Made by a program: the position numbers and the translations under genes
Assembly (NCBI GenBank): GCA_023415575.1
Contig: JAEZKF010000027.1
Location: 1-64,000, forward strand
From: Bacillota bacterium
GTDB lineage: Bacteria > Bacillota > Clostridia > Oscillospirales > Ruminococcaceae
Length of the DNA stretch: 64,000 nucleotides
Reading direction: 5' to 3'
Notes under the pieces: model-generated
The model's input: only the letters and a program-made list of their open reading frames with translations
Database searches by the model: none
What the model was told of the DNA's origin: nothing
Part shown: positions 21,509-30,058 of the stretch, in pieces
How the letters are laid out: the number at the start of each line of letters is the position of its first letter
Numbering within the stretch: position 1 is the first letter of the stretch

Positions 21509-21567
21509 CAATGATGCCCGTTATATTATTTTCAGATACACATGAACCGATACGGAGGGAACAAACC

Positions 21568-21999
21568 ATGTCAACCTTTATGCCAAAAGCGAGCGATATC
21601 AAGCGCACTTGGTATATTCTCGATGCGGCCGGAAAGCCGCTCGGACGCACGGCAGAGCGTGCCGCATACATCCTGCGCGGCAAGCATAAGCCCATCTTCA
21701 CCCCCAACATTGATTGCGGCGACAGCGTAATCATCCTCAATGCCGAGAAGGCCATCCTCACCGGCAACAAGGCAACCCAGAAGTTCTACCGCCGTCACAC
21801 CGGCTGGGTAGGCGGCCTCAAAGAGACCCCCTACAAGGACATGCTCAAGTATAAGCCTGAGCTCGCCATGACACTTGCTGTAAAAGGCATGCTGCCCCAC
21901 AATTCGCTGGGTGCCAACTGCTTAAAGCGTCTGCGCGTTTACCGCGGCGCCGAGCATACCCAGCAGGCTCAGCAGCCCGTAGCATGGACACAGGAATAA
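21568..21999 (+). CDS. rplM: 50S ribosomal protein L13
   Basis: A 143-residue protein. RTWYILDAAGKPLGRTAERAA, HTGWVGGLKE and AVKGMLPHNSLG are classic L13 segments. The frame is open upstream but GGAGG lies 9 bases before the ATG at 21568, and the L13 homology begins there. First gene of the conserved rplM-rpsI pair. Confidence 0.98.
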   Translation: MSTFMPKASDIKRTWYILDAAGKPLGRTAERAAYILRGKHKPIFTPNIDCGDSVIILNAEKAILTGNKATQKFYRRHTGWVGGLKETPYKDMLKYKPELAMTLAVKGMLPHNSLGANCLKRLRVYRGAEHTQQAQQPVAWTQE

Positions 22000-22106
22000 T
22001 TGCTGTCGGAATAACCTCTAACACTTCCTGCGGCCAAGCCGCACCGCAATTTTAATGGCGCGCCGTGCCTAGTGGGGGCAGCGCCGGAAAGGAATGATTT
22101 TTAATC

Positions 22107-22508
22107 ATGTATGAATCCAAACCCTATCTTTACGGTACCGGCAGAAGAAAAAGCTCGGTAGCTCGCGTAAGACTGTATAAGGGCACAGGTAACATCACCA
22201 TAAACGGCAGAACCATCGACGATTACTTTGGTCTTGAGACCTTGAAGCTGATTGTTCGTCAGCCCCTTGCGCTGACAAACAACCTCGGCAGCTTTGATGT
22301 TGTCTGCACCGTAGCAGGCGGCGGCGTAACCGGTCAGGCCGGTGCTATCCGTCATGGTATCTCCAGAGCACTCCTGCAGGTTAACGATGGTGAGCTTCGC
22401 CCCGTTCTCAAGAGCGCAGGCTTCCTCACCCGTGACCCTCGTATGAAGGAGCGCAAAAAGTACGGACTCAAGGCAGCCCGCCGTGCACCTCAGTTCTCCA
22501 AGAGGTAA
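22107..22508 (+). CDS. rpsI: 30S ribosomal protein S9
   Basis: A 133-residue protein. [26 protein letters not shown] at the start and the C-terminal [24 protein letters not shown] tail (the tail reaches the P site of the ribosome) identify S9. It follows rplM after 107 bases, with AAAGGA before the ATG. Confidence 0.98.
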   Translation: MYESKPYLYGTGRRKSSVARVRLYKGTGNITINGRTIDDYFGLETLKLIVRQPLALTNNLGSFDVVCTVAGGGVTGQAGAIRHGISRALLQVNDGELRPVLKSAGFLTRDPRMKERKKYGLKAARRAPQFSKR

Positions 22509-22527
22509 TTGGCATATATTTTCAAAC

Positions 22528-22560
22528 AAAAGAGCTACAGAACTGTGGCTCTTTTATTTG
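22528..22560 (+). terminator. Terminator of rplM-rpsI
   Basis: AAAGAGC/GCTCTTT stem continued by ACAG/CTGT, followed by a T-rich tail, 20 bases past the rpsI stop. Confidence 0.8.
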
Positions 22561-22570
22561 GCAGCATAAG

Positions 22571-22616
22571 CACTATATGTAGTATTTTCCGTTTGTAGGC
22601 AGTACTACATATAGTG
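22571..22616. repeat. Large inverted repeat upstream of the DUF3798 operon
   Basis: Two perfect 14-base arms, CACTATATGTAGTA (22571-22584) and TACTACATATAGTG (22603-22616), are separated by 18 bases. Each arm is itself close to palindromic. There is no T run, so it is not a simple terminator. It ends 68 bases before the promoter of the next operon and may be a distal operator or a mobile-element scar. Confidence 0.6.
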
Positions 22617-22684
22617 TAATTCCAGAATGTATTACTGTACTCTTCCCGAGATAAATCACTAAGGTCAAAAGTAAAGCGCAATCC

Positions 22685-22713
22685 TTGACATCACCGTTTT
22701 AAAGTGATACTAT
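22685..22713 (+). promoter_or_regulatory. Promoter and overlapping dyad of the DUF3798 operon
   Basis: TTGACA (22685-22690) and TACTAT (22708-22713), 17 bases apart. The spacer is framed by an inverted repeat ATCAC-N9-GTGAT (22690-22694 and 22704-22708), placed where a repressor would block polymerase. Confidence 0.7.
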
Positions 22714-22759
22714 TTACACAACTCTTTGAGTACAATATTAATTTTCTGAGGAGGACGCT

Positions 22760-24013
22760 ATGAGAAAAATTATATCTCTGTTGCTCGCTATCGTAATGAC
22801 ACTTTCCCTTGCAGCTTGTAGTTCTGGCAATACCATATCCAAAGAGCCCACTGAATCCAAATCAGCGGAATCCGAGACCCCTTCTTCTGTAGAACCCACA
22901 GAAACCGTTCACATCGGCATTGTAACCGGCTCCGTTTCCCAGTCTGAGGATGACCGCCGTGGTGCGGAAGCCTTCCAGGCGAAGTACGGCGAAGATATGG
23001 TTAAGCTTGCCATCTATCCGGACAACTTTACCGAAGAGCTTGAGACCACTATTCAGACGATTGTTAACCTCTCTGACGACCCCGACATGAAGGCTATCAT
23101 TGTTAACCAGGCTGTTCCCGGTACAACTGAGGCTTTCCGTCAGATCAAAGAGCGTCGTCCTGACATTATCTGCATCGCCGGCGAGTCCCACGAAGACCTG
23201 CCCGAGATTAGCTCCGCAGCTGACCTCGTTTGCAACAACGACTTCGTTGCTCGTGGCTATCTGATCATCAAGACCGCTCACGACCTTGGCTGCGACACCT
23301 TCGTTCACATCTCCTTCCCGCGTCACATGTCCTATGAGACCATGTCTCGTCGTGTTGCCGTTATGAAGGCCGCTTGCGAAGAGTTCGGCATGAAGTTCGT
23401 TCTTGAGACTGCTCCCGACCCCACAACTGACGTCGGTGTTGCTGGTGCTCAGGCTTACATTCTTGAGAAGGTTCCCGAGTGGGTTGAAAAGTACGGCAAG
23501 AACGCTGCTTACTTCTGCACCAACGATGCTCACACCGAGCCTCTGCTCAAGCAGCTCCTTGAGTACGGCGGTTACTTCATCGAAGCTGACCTGCCCTCTC
23601 CCACCATGGGTTATCCCGGCGCACTCGGCATCGACCTGACTGCTGAAGCTGGCGACTATGCTAAGATCCTTGCTAAGGTTGAGGCCGCTGTTAACGAAAA
23701 GGGTGGCTCTGGCCGCTTTGGTACCTGGGCTTACTCCTATGGCTACACCGTATCTGCCGGCCTTGCTCAGCATGCCCTCAACGTAATCAACGGCGAGAGC
23801 GAGCTGTGCGACATGGATGATATCGCTAAGGCTTACGAGGTATTCTCTCCCGGCGCTGCTTGGAATGGTTCCGGTTACGTAAACCTCGCTACCGGCGTTA
23901 AGTCCGACAACACCTTCCTTGTATATCAGGATACCTACATCATGGGCAACCCCGGCAAGTACATGGGCTCCACTTCTATCGAGGTTCCCGAGAAATACTT
24001 CACAATCAGCTAA
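22760..24013 (+). CDS. DUF3798-type substrate-binding lipoprotein of an ABC importer
   Basis: A 417-residue lipoprotein: signal peptide with lipobox LAAC (Cys near 20), a Ser/Thr/Glu-rich linker to about residue 48, then a sugar-binding-protein-like fold starting TVHIGIVTGSVSQSEDD. The segments IVNQAVPGTTEAF, HISFPRHMSYETMSRR and FFCTND-like YFCTNDAHTEPLLKQLLEYG fit the DUF3798 family as I know it. Its codon use (many GCT, GTT, CGT, GGC) differs from neighbouring genes and suggests high expression. It is first in a five-gene operon with an ATPase and two permeases, so it should be the solute receptor. The ligand is unknown. Confidence 0.8.
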   Translation: MRKIISLLLAIVMTLSLAACSSGNTISKEPTESKSAESETPSSVEPTETVHIGIVTGSVSQSEDDRRGAEAFQAKYGEDMVKLAIYPDNFTEELETTIQTIVNLSDDPDMKAIIVNQAVPGTTEAFRQIKERRPDIICIAGESHEDLPEISSAADLVCNNDFVARGYLIIKTAHDLGCDTFVHISFPRHMSYETMSRRVAVMKAACEEFGMKFVLETAPDPTTDVGVAGAQAYILEKVPEWVEKYGKNAAYFCTNDAHTEPLLKQLLEYGGYFIEADLPSPTMGYPGALGIDLTAEAGDYAKILAKVEAAVNEKGGSGRFGTWAYSYGYTVSAGLAQHALNVINGESELCDMDDIAKAYEVFSPGAAWNGSGYVNLATGVKSDNTFLVYQDTYIMGNPGKYMGSTSIEVPEKYFTIS

Positions 24014-24041
24014 TTTGAACCAGTAAAAATTGAGTAAACTT

Positions 24042-24068
24042 GGAGGGAGGAGACCTTCTCCTCTCTCC
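24042..24068 (+). other. Stem-loop between binding-protein and ATPase genes
   Basis: GGAGGGAGGAGA (24042-24053) pairs, with one mismatch, with TCTCCTCTCTCC (24057-24068). Stem-loops at this place in ABC operons commonly protect the binding-protein mRNA or lower read-through, giving excess receptor over pump. Role inferred from position. Confidence 0.6.
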
Positions 24069-24094
24069 TTGCATATTTAGGATGGGCGAATATT

Positions 24095-25684
24095 ATGACT
24101 AATACTAAATCTCCCCTACTGGAGATGAGGAACGTCAAGAAGGACTTCTTTGGCAATCAGGTGCTCTCAGACATTAACCTGACGCTTCACGAAGGCGAAG
24201 TATTGGGCCTATGCGGAGAGAACGGTGCCGGCAAGTCTACCTTGATGAAAATCCTTTTTGGTATGGATGTTATTCGTGAGACCGGCGGTTACGACGGCGA
24301 AATACTGATTAATGGCGAGAAGGTTACCTTTGCATCGCCTTTTGATGCTCTTGCAGCCGGAATCGGCATGGTACATCAGGAGTTTTCGCTAATCCCGGGC
24401 TTCACAGCAACTGAAAATATATTGTTAAATCGCGAGCCGCAGAAACACAGTGTTGTATCTGAGGTTTTTGGCAGCCGTCTCAATACACTTAACTATAAAG
24501 AAATGGATAAGCGTTCGGCAGCTGCTATTGAGAAGATGGGCGTGCATATCGATGCCGACATGGTAATCAACGATATGCCGGTTGGTCACAAGCAGTTCAC
24601 GGAGATTGCCCGCGAGCTGAGTAAGGACAACCTCAAGCTTTTGATTCTCGATGAGCCGACCGCTGTTTTGACTGAAAAAGAAGCCGAGGCCCTGCTCGAA
24701 TCCATTCGTGGCATGTCCAAGCAGGGAATCGCCGTTATATTTATCACGCATCGTCTGCATGAGATTCTTGATGTCTGCAACAGAGTTGTTGTTATGCGTG
24801 ATGGTTATGTAGTGCACGATGTCCCGTCAAGTGAGACAGACGTACATGACATTACCCGCCGAATGGTTGGCCGTGATGTGGATTCCGCAGCCAAAAATGA
24901 GGTGCGCGATCTCTCTCATGAGCCTACGATTCTATCAATCCGCAAGCTGTGGGTCGATATGCCCGGTGAAACCGTTCGCAATGTTGATCTCGACGTCAAG
25001 AAGGGTGAAATCCTTGGTATCGGCGGCCTTGCCGGTCAGGGAAAGCTCGGCATTCCCAATGGCGTAATGGGCCTGTATGAAGCCGGTGGTACGGTTGAAT
25101 TTGAAGGGAAGCAAATCCCCCTCAACAACCCCCGTCACTGTCTGGAAGCAGGACTCGCCTTCGTTTCCGAAGACCGTCGTCATGTCGGACTGCTCTTGGA
25201 TGAGTCACTTGAGTGGAACGTTTCATTCCAGGCGATGCAGATTCAGGAGAAATGCCTTAAAAAGTACCTTGGCGGTCTTATTAAATGGCGTGACGAGAAG
25301 GCAATCTCTGAGCTCACTGAAAAGTACATCGAGGAGCTTGCCATTAAGTGCACCAGCTCCAAGCAAAAGGCAAAGGAACTCTCCGGCGGTAATCAGCAGA
25401 AAATCTGCCTTGCCAAGGCCTTTGCGCTTGAACCGAAGTTTTTGTTTGTCTCTGAGCCGACTCGCGGCATCGATGTCGGTGCCAAGTCGCTGGTGCTGGA
25501 AGCATTAAAGAAATTCAATCGTGAGAGCGGCGTCACTATCGTGATGATTTCCTCTGAACTTGAGGAGCTGCGCTCTATTTGCGACCGTATTGCCATCGTC
25601 TCCGGGGGTAAAATTACCGGTATCTTACCGGCAACTGAGTCCTCGGTGAACTTCGGTGCGCTCATGGTCAGCGATGTAAAGTAA
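24095..25684 (+). CDS. Sugar-type ABC transporter ATPase with two nucleotide-binding domains
   Basis: A 529-residue RbsA/MglA-like double ATPase. Domain 1 has Walker A GENGAGKST (41-49), Q-loop MVHQEFSLIPGF, Walker B LLILDEPTAVL and FITHRLHEI; its signature is altered to MPVGHKQFTEIAREL. Domain 2 has a changed Walker A (GGLAGQGKLGIP), a standard signature LSGGNQQKICLAKAF, but Walker B reads FLFVSEPTRGIDVG, with Ser where Asp is usual. In this class domain 2 is often catalytically weak, yet the loss of the Walker B Asp is notable. It energises the two downstream permeases. Confidence 0.9.
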   Translation: MTNTKSPLLEMRNVKKDFFGNQVLSDINLTLHEGEVLGLCGENGAGKSTLMKILFGMDVIRETGGYDGEILINGEKVTFASPFDALAAGIGMVHQEFSLIPGFTATENILLNREPQKHSVVSEVFGSRLNTLNYKEMDKRSAAAIEKMGVHIDADMVINDMPVGHKQFTEIARELSKDNLKLLILDEPTAVLTEKEAEALLESIRGMSKQGIAVIFITHRLHEILDVCNRVVVMRDGYVVHDVPSSETDVHDITRRMVGRDVDSAAKNEVRDLSHEPTILSIRKLWVDMPGETVRNVDLDVKKGEILGIGGLAGQGKLGIPNGVMGLYEAGGTVEFEGKQIPLNNPRHCLEAGLAFVSEDRRHVGLLLDESLEWNVSFQAMQIQEKCLKKYLGGLIKWRDEKAISELTEKYIEELAIKCTSSKQKAKELSGGNQQKICLAKAFALEPKFLFVSEPTRGIDVGAKSLVLEALKKFNRESGVTIVMISSELEELRSICDRIAIVSGGKITGILPATESSVNFGALMVSDVK

Positions 25685-25695
25685 GGAGGTGCGGT

Positions 25696-26847
25696 ATGAA
25701 AAAAGAATCCAAGAATAAGATTTGGGGATCTTCCAAGCTTAACAACGAAGCAAATTCGGTTGCCGCAGCTCCGGCAGATGTTTCCCCGCTAGTAAAAGCA
25801 CAGATGAATCCAATACAAAGACTGGTTGCCTCCTTTGGTCTGCCGCGTCTGATTATTGCAGCTTTTCTGTTGCTGTTATTTATCGCCGCGCCTTTTGTGG
25901 GCAGCGATTTCTGGACACAAATTTCCAACACAATCAACCGCTTTAGCTGGAACGCTGTACTGGTGCTAGCCATGGTGCCCATGATTCACTCCGGCTGCGG
26001 CCTGAACTTCGGTCTGCCGCTCGGCATTATTTCCGGCCTTTTGGGCGCGACGATGGCAATCGAATTTGGCTTTACCGGTGCAGGCAGCTTCTTCGTTGCA
26101 ATTGCACTTTCTACGCCAATCGCCATTATTCTGGGCGGCGGCTATGGCTGGCTGCTCAACAAGATTAAGGGCGGCGAAATGATGATTGCCACCTATGTCG
26201 GCTTTTCATCAGTCTCCTTTATGTGCATGATGTGGCTGCTGCTTCCCTACAAGAGCCCCACGATGGTTTGGGGTTATGCCGGTAAGGGATTGCGTACAAC
26301 AATCTCCCTAGAGGGCTTCTATGATAAGGTTCTTGCAAACTTTTTGCAGATTAACATCGGCACCCTCTCCATTCCGACCGGTACACTGCTGTTCTTTGCC
26401 CTTCTTGCGTTTGCAATGTGGGCTTTCCTCAAAACCAAGACCGGTACGGCTATGACAGCCGTTGGCTCTAACCCGACCTTCGCCAAAGCTGCGGGCATCA
26501 ACATTGATAAGATGCGTATGCTTTCCGTTGTGCTTTCTACCTGGCTTGCAGCCGTCGGCATCCTTGTGTATCAGCAGGGATTTGGCTTTATTCAGCTTTA
26601 TATGGCTCCGTTCTATATGGCTCTGCCTGCCGTATCCGCCATCTTAATCGGCGGTGCAAGTGTCAACAAAGCAAGCATTGCCAACGTTGTAATCGGCACC
26701 TTCCTGTTCCAGGGCATTGTAACGATGACGCCGACAGTTATGAACTCGGTCATCCATATGGACATGAGCGAAGTTATCCGCGTCATTGTATCTCAGGGTA
26801 TGATTCTGTATGCTCTGACCCGTAAAACGGAAGGAGGCGGTAAGTGA
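25696..26847 (+). CDS. ABC transporter permease (BPD_transp_2 type), first of pair
   Basis: A 383-residue membrane protein with an N-terminal cytoplasmic extension (about 1-45) and around eight to ten helices. The cytoplasmic loop AVGSNPTFAKAAGINIDKMR and the following helix with ILIGGASVNKASI match the permease family used with RbsA-like ATPases. AAGGAGG precedes the ATG. Starts 11 bases after the ATPase stop. Confidence 0.9.
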   Translation: MKKESKNKIWGSSKLNNEANSVAAAPADVSPLVKAQMNPIQRLVASFGLPRLIIAAFLLLLFIAAPFVGSDFWTQISNTINRFSWNAVLVLAMVPMIHSGCGLNFGLPLGIISGLLGATMAIEFGFTGAGSFFVAIALSTPIAIILGGGYGWLLNKIKGGEMMIATYVGFSSVSFMCMMWLLLPYKSPTMVWGYAGKGLRTTISLEGFYDKVLANFLQINIGTLSIPTGTLLFFALLAFAMWAFLKTKTGTAMTAVGSNPTFAKAAGINIDKMRMLSVVLSTWLAAVGILVYQQGFGFIQLYMAPFYMALPAVSAILIGGASVNKASIANVVIGTFLFQGIVTMTPTVMNSVIHMDMSEVIRVIVSQGMILYALTRKTEGGGK

Positions 26848-27986
26848 TGCAAAACAAGAAGACGCTTCGGCCGGATGGAAACCCGATTGTGAATTTTCTT
26901 AGCAACAACACTGTGCCGATCATGTTTGTGCTGATCTGCGTGTTCTGCATTCCCCTCTCCGGCTTCTCACCAAGCTATCTGCTCAATGAGATTGTAACGA
27001 GAATGGGCCGCAATATCTTCCTCATTCTGAGCTTGCTTATCCCCATTATGGCTGGTATGGGCCTTAACTTCGGTATGACGCTCGGCGCGATGGCAGGTCA
27101 GATTGCTCTGATTTTCGTTGCAGACTGGCAGATCTGGGGTATTCCCGGTATCATCCTTGCCATGATTCTCTCGATTCCGTTTTCCATCGCACTTGGTCTT
27201 TTGTGCGGTAAGCTTTTGAATATGGCCAAGGGTCGCGAGATGATTACAAGCTATATCATCAGCTTTTTTATCAACGGCGTATACCAGCTCATCGTTCTTT
27301 ATATGATGGGTTCCGTTATTCCTATTAAGCACTTCTCCATTAAGCTGCCGCGTGGCTACGGTATCCGCAACACGGTATCGCTGCTTAACATGCGTCAGTC
27401 TCTTGACAACGCTTTGTCTATCACTGTCGGCGGCGTAAAGATTCCGCTTCTGACCTTTGCCATCATTGGTGTACTTTGTCTGTTTGTGATTTGGTTTCGC
27501 AAGACGAAGCTCGGTCAGGACATGCGTGCGGTTGGACAGGATATGGAAGTAGCTCGCGCTGCAGGCATCAATGTCGAGCGCACCCGCATTATCTCCATTG
27601 TCATCTCCACTGTTATGGCAGGCTTTGGTATGATTATCTACCTGCAGAACATGGGCAACCTCTCCACCTATTCCTCTCACTCTCAGATCGGTATGTTCTG
27701 TATTGCAGCATTGCTGGTCGGCGGTGCAAGCGTGGATAAGGCAAACATCGGCAACGTATTCCTCGGTGTTATCCTGTTCCACACAATGTTTATCGTCGCT
27801 CCTTCTGCCGGCGCAAAAATCACGGGCGACTCCATGATTGGTGAGTACTTCCGTGTGTTCATCTCCTACGGCGTTATCACTATCGCCCTTGTGATGTATG
27901 AGGCTAAGAAGCGCAAGGCAAAAGGCAAGGCAGGACACAAGCTGGCTCAGGCACAGCTTGATGAAGAAAAGGAGGCAGCGGAATGA
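26847..27986 (+). CDS. ABC transporter permease (BPD_transp_2 type), second of pair
   Basis: A 379-residue homologue of the preceding permease, with the same loop (AVGQDMEVARAAGINVERTR) and LLVGGASVDKANIGNV. The start overlaps the previous stop by one base (TGATG) with AGGAGG 9 bases before it; a GTG one codon earlier is a possible alternative. Two different permeases indicate a heterodimeric channel. The C-terminus is a charged cytoplasmic tail (KKRKAKGKAGHK). Confidence 0.9.
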   Translation: MQNKKTLRPDGNPIVNFLSNNTVPIMFVLICVFCIPLSGFSPSYLLNEIVTRMGRNIFLILSLLIPIMAGMGLNFGMTLGAMAGQIALIFVADWQIWGIPGIILAMILSIPFSIALGLLCGKLLNMAKGREMITSYIISFFINGVYQLIVLYMMGSVIPIKHFSIKLPRGYGIRNTVSLLNMRQSLDNALSITVGGVKIPLLTFAIIGVLCLFVIWFRKTKLGQDMRAVGQDMEVARAAGINVERTRIISIVISTVMAGFGMIIYLQNMGNLSTYSSHSQIGMFCIAALLVGGASVDKANIGNVFLGVILFHTMFIVAPSAGAKITGDSMIGEYFRVFISYGVITIALVMYEAKKRKAKGKAGHKLAQAQLDEEKEAAE

Positions 27987-28450
27987 AAGTAAAACGTACG
28001 CTGCTTATCCGGGTTGCAGTTATTCTTGTTCTGGTCGCCATCAGCGCAGTTATGATGGTCATTGGACGCGGACACACCGTCTATTTTGACAATGTTGCCC
28101 TCGACTATAACGGTACGCATTATGACACTCCATATAAGGTAACAGTATTTGTTAATGGCGAGCAGGTCGCAAAGCTCTATGAAAAAGAGCGCGGCATGGC
28201 AACCTGGATGGGTCAGAATTTCAAAATGAAACTCGAGGTCGTTGAAACAAAGGGCGGAGCCGAAGAGACTTACTCAATCAGTCTGAATCTGCCCTACAGC
28301 ATGGATGGAATTATTTTAAATCTTCCCGCCCTGCTGCAAGGACTTCCGGAAGAGGCATATTTGACTGAATTCGTCTCGAACGTGGAAGAAGTTCCTGAAG
28401 AAGAGACACCCGGTTCGACAGATGAATTCGACATCGGCGGAGATATCTAA
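27983..28450 (+). CDS. Small membrane-anchored protein of the DUF3798 operon, function unknown
   Basis: A 155-residue protein: basic N-terminus, one membrane helix (about 9-27), then an extracellular-facing domain with YFDNVALDYNGTHYDTPYKVTVFVNGEQVAKL, and an acidic tail. The start overlaps the second permease stop by 4 bases (ATGA), so its dose is tied to the pump. It resembles small partner proteins annotated in similar clusters (a DUF6672-type name comes to mind, unverified). No catalytic motif is visible. It could be an accessory subunit that docks the receptor or regulates the permease. Confidence 0.65.
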   Translation: MKVKRTLLIRVAVILVLVAISAVMMVIGRGHTVYFDNVALDYNGTHYDTPYKVTVFVNGEQVAKLYEKERGMATWMGQNFKMKLEVVETKGGAEETYSISLNLPYSMDGIILNLPALLQGLPEEAYLTEFVSNVEEVPEEETPGSTDEFDIGGDI

Positions 28451-28470
28451 CTTCGTCTTATAACTGCCTA

Positions 28471-28500
28471 AAAGCCCAAGCATTCACGCTTGGGCTTTTT
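28471..28500 (+). terminator. Terminator of the DUF3798 operon
   Basis: AAAGCCCAAGC (28471-28481) pairs with GCTTGGGCTTT (28488-28498) and is followed by Ts. Lies 20 bases past the last stop. Confidence 0.9.
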
Positions 28501-28636
28501 CATTTATGGATGAACGATAGCGGGTATCTGTTTCCTTTTAAATGATTTGCTTTAATTTACTATACCTGTATAACAGTATGTGCTATGATGTTTTTGCAGG
28601 TTCGTCGGATTATATGTAGAAATGAAGGTGAAAGCC

Positions 28637-29170
28637 ATGTCTGAGGAAAAAGAGCTTATGCTAAGACTCCAGGACACAGAGTGGCCGTTTGAATATACGA
28701 ATCATGACAGAAATATCGTAAGAGCAATTGTTTATGATAAGGAGGGATATTTCTATTTTGTCAGAGCCGTTCGTGATGATAACTTTGGAAAAGCAACACT
28801 CATCGAAACGGCTGGCGGCGTAGAGCAAGGGGAAGATTTGATTACAGCAGTTAAGCGTGAGCTTAAGGAAGAGCTCGGAGTGCAGGTAGAAGTCGTCTGT
28901 AAAATCGGAGTAGTAAGTGATTACTATAATTTGATTCACAGACACAACATCAATAACTACTTCCTGTGTAAAGTTGAGTCTTTTGGAGAAAAGGATTTGA
29001 CGCAAGAAGAGATTGAAAGTTATCATCTGTCAACATTAAAGCTCACATATGAAGATGCTGCACGGGAATATGAAGAAAGGGCACACACCAAGCTCGGCAG
29101 ACTCATTGCAAACAGAGAATTACCCGTTCTACATCGGGCAAAAGAAATCATCAGTAAGGGTTCTATGTGA
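28637..29170 (+). CDS. Nudix hydrolase
   Basis: A 177-residue enzyme with a complete Nudix box, GGVEQGEDLITAVKRELKEE, which binds the metal and cleaves a nucleoside diphosphate linked to another group. The surrounding strand pattern (IVRAIVYDKEGYFYFVRAV) is typical. Substrate cannot be told. The ATG at 28637 is chosen because GAAGGTG lies 6 bases before it; an upstream ATG at 28622 lacks a binding site. AT-richer than its neighbours. The gap before it (28501-28621) has no clear element. Confidence 0.88.
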   Translation: MSEEKELMLRLQDTEWPFEYTNHDRNIVRAIVYDKEGYFYFVRAVRDDNFGKATLIETAGGVEQGEDLITAVKRELKEELGVQVEVVCKIGVVSDYYNLIHRHNINNYFLCKVESFGEKDLTQEEIESYHLSTLKLTYEDAAREYEERAHTKLGRLIANRELPVLHRAKEIISKGSM

Positions 29171-29293
29171 AACGGTTTCTCAGGCGGACTGCTATGCTGT
29201 CCGCTTATTTGATTTCCGCTATTTACTTATTATTCTTATAAGAGTAATATTTTACAAGAAGACATCGTAGTCAGTCATTGGAGGAAAAATAAG

Positions 29294-29986
29294 ATGAAGG
29301 TTCAGCGTTTTTACATTGATTATATCCCTGCCCTGCTTTGGGGCGAGCCCTCGGACAATCTCTATATCCATGTGCACGGCAAGATGTCCTGCAAGGAGTA
29401 CGCAGAAGGCTTTGCCGAAATTGCAGCCCGCAAGGGCTTTCAAACCCTCAGCTTCGACCTGCCAGAGCATGGTGACCGAAAGAGCTCGCGTGAGCGCTGC
29501 GACATCTGGAACGGCATGTGCGACCTGACGCTGGTGGCCGACTACGCCTTTCCTAAGTGGAAGAACCTCTCCCTCTTTGCTTGCAGCGTGGGTGCGTATT
29601 TTAGCCTGAACACCTATGCCGACCGAGGCTTTCAAAAGTGCCTGTTCCAATCCCCGATTGTGGACATGGAGTACCTGGTTGGCCGGATGTTTGAGTGGTT
29701 TAATGTCACAGAAGAAAGACTCCGCGAGGAAAGGGAAATCCCAAATTCCATAGACCCCTTGCGGTGGGATTACTACCAATACATTAAGGCCCACCCCATC
29801 CAAAAGTGGGATATCCCCACCGCCATCCTGTACGGCGGCAAAGACGCCATGCAGTCACAAGAGGTCATGCAGCGCTTTGCAAAGGCCCATAACTGCAAGC
29901 TGACGATATCACCCAACAGCGAACACCCCTTTATGGATAGGGATGATTTGCTCATCCTTCAAAGGTGGCTTGAGGAGAACATATAG
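29294..29986 (+). CDS. Alpha/beta hydrolase-fold protein
   Basis: A 230-residue cytoplasmic protein. LYIHVHGKMSCKEYAEGFAEIAARKGFQTLSFDLPEHGDR is the oxyanion/strand 4 region, the nucleophile elbow is ACSVGA (Ser in an A-x-S-x-G form rather than G-x-S-x-G), and the acid and base are likely in YGGKDAM and SEHPFM. It probably is an esterase/acylhydrolase; substrate unknown. GGAGG lies 9 bases before the ATG. Single gene with its own terminator. Confidence 0.8.
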   Translation: MKVQRFYIDYIPALLWGEPSDNLYIHVHGKMSCKEYAEGFAEIAARKGFQTLSFDLPEHGDRKSSRERCDIWNGMCDLTLVADYAFPKWKNLSLFACSVGAYFSLNTYADRGFQKCLFQSPIVDMEYLVGRMFEWFNVTEERLREEREIPNSIDPLRWDYYQYIKAHPIQKWDIPTAILYGGKDAMQSQEVMQRFAKAHNCKLTISPNSEHPFMDRDDLLILQRWLEENI

Positions 29987-30000
29987 GCTTATATACAGCT

Positions 30001-30028
30001 AAGGGACGCCGTATTCGGCGTCCCTTTC
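30001..30028 (+). terminator. Terminator of the alpha/beta hydrolase gene
   Basis: AAGGGACGCCG (30001-30011) pairs with CGGCGTCCCTT (30016-30026), TATT loop, T-rich tail. Confidence 0.85.
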
Positions 30029-30058
30029 ATATTATCCCTTCGGCGGTTACCTGCACCT

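Noticed and set aside
22862..23773. A 303-codon open frame antisense to the DUF3798 gene
   Set aside because: Lies wholly opposite a well-supported lipoprotein gene and arises from its codon bias.
26967..27938. A 323-codon open frame antisense to the second permease
   Set aside because: Same reason: a shadow of a strongly codon-biased membrane protein gene; its His/Asp/Asn-rich product is not protein-like.
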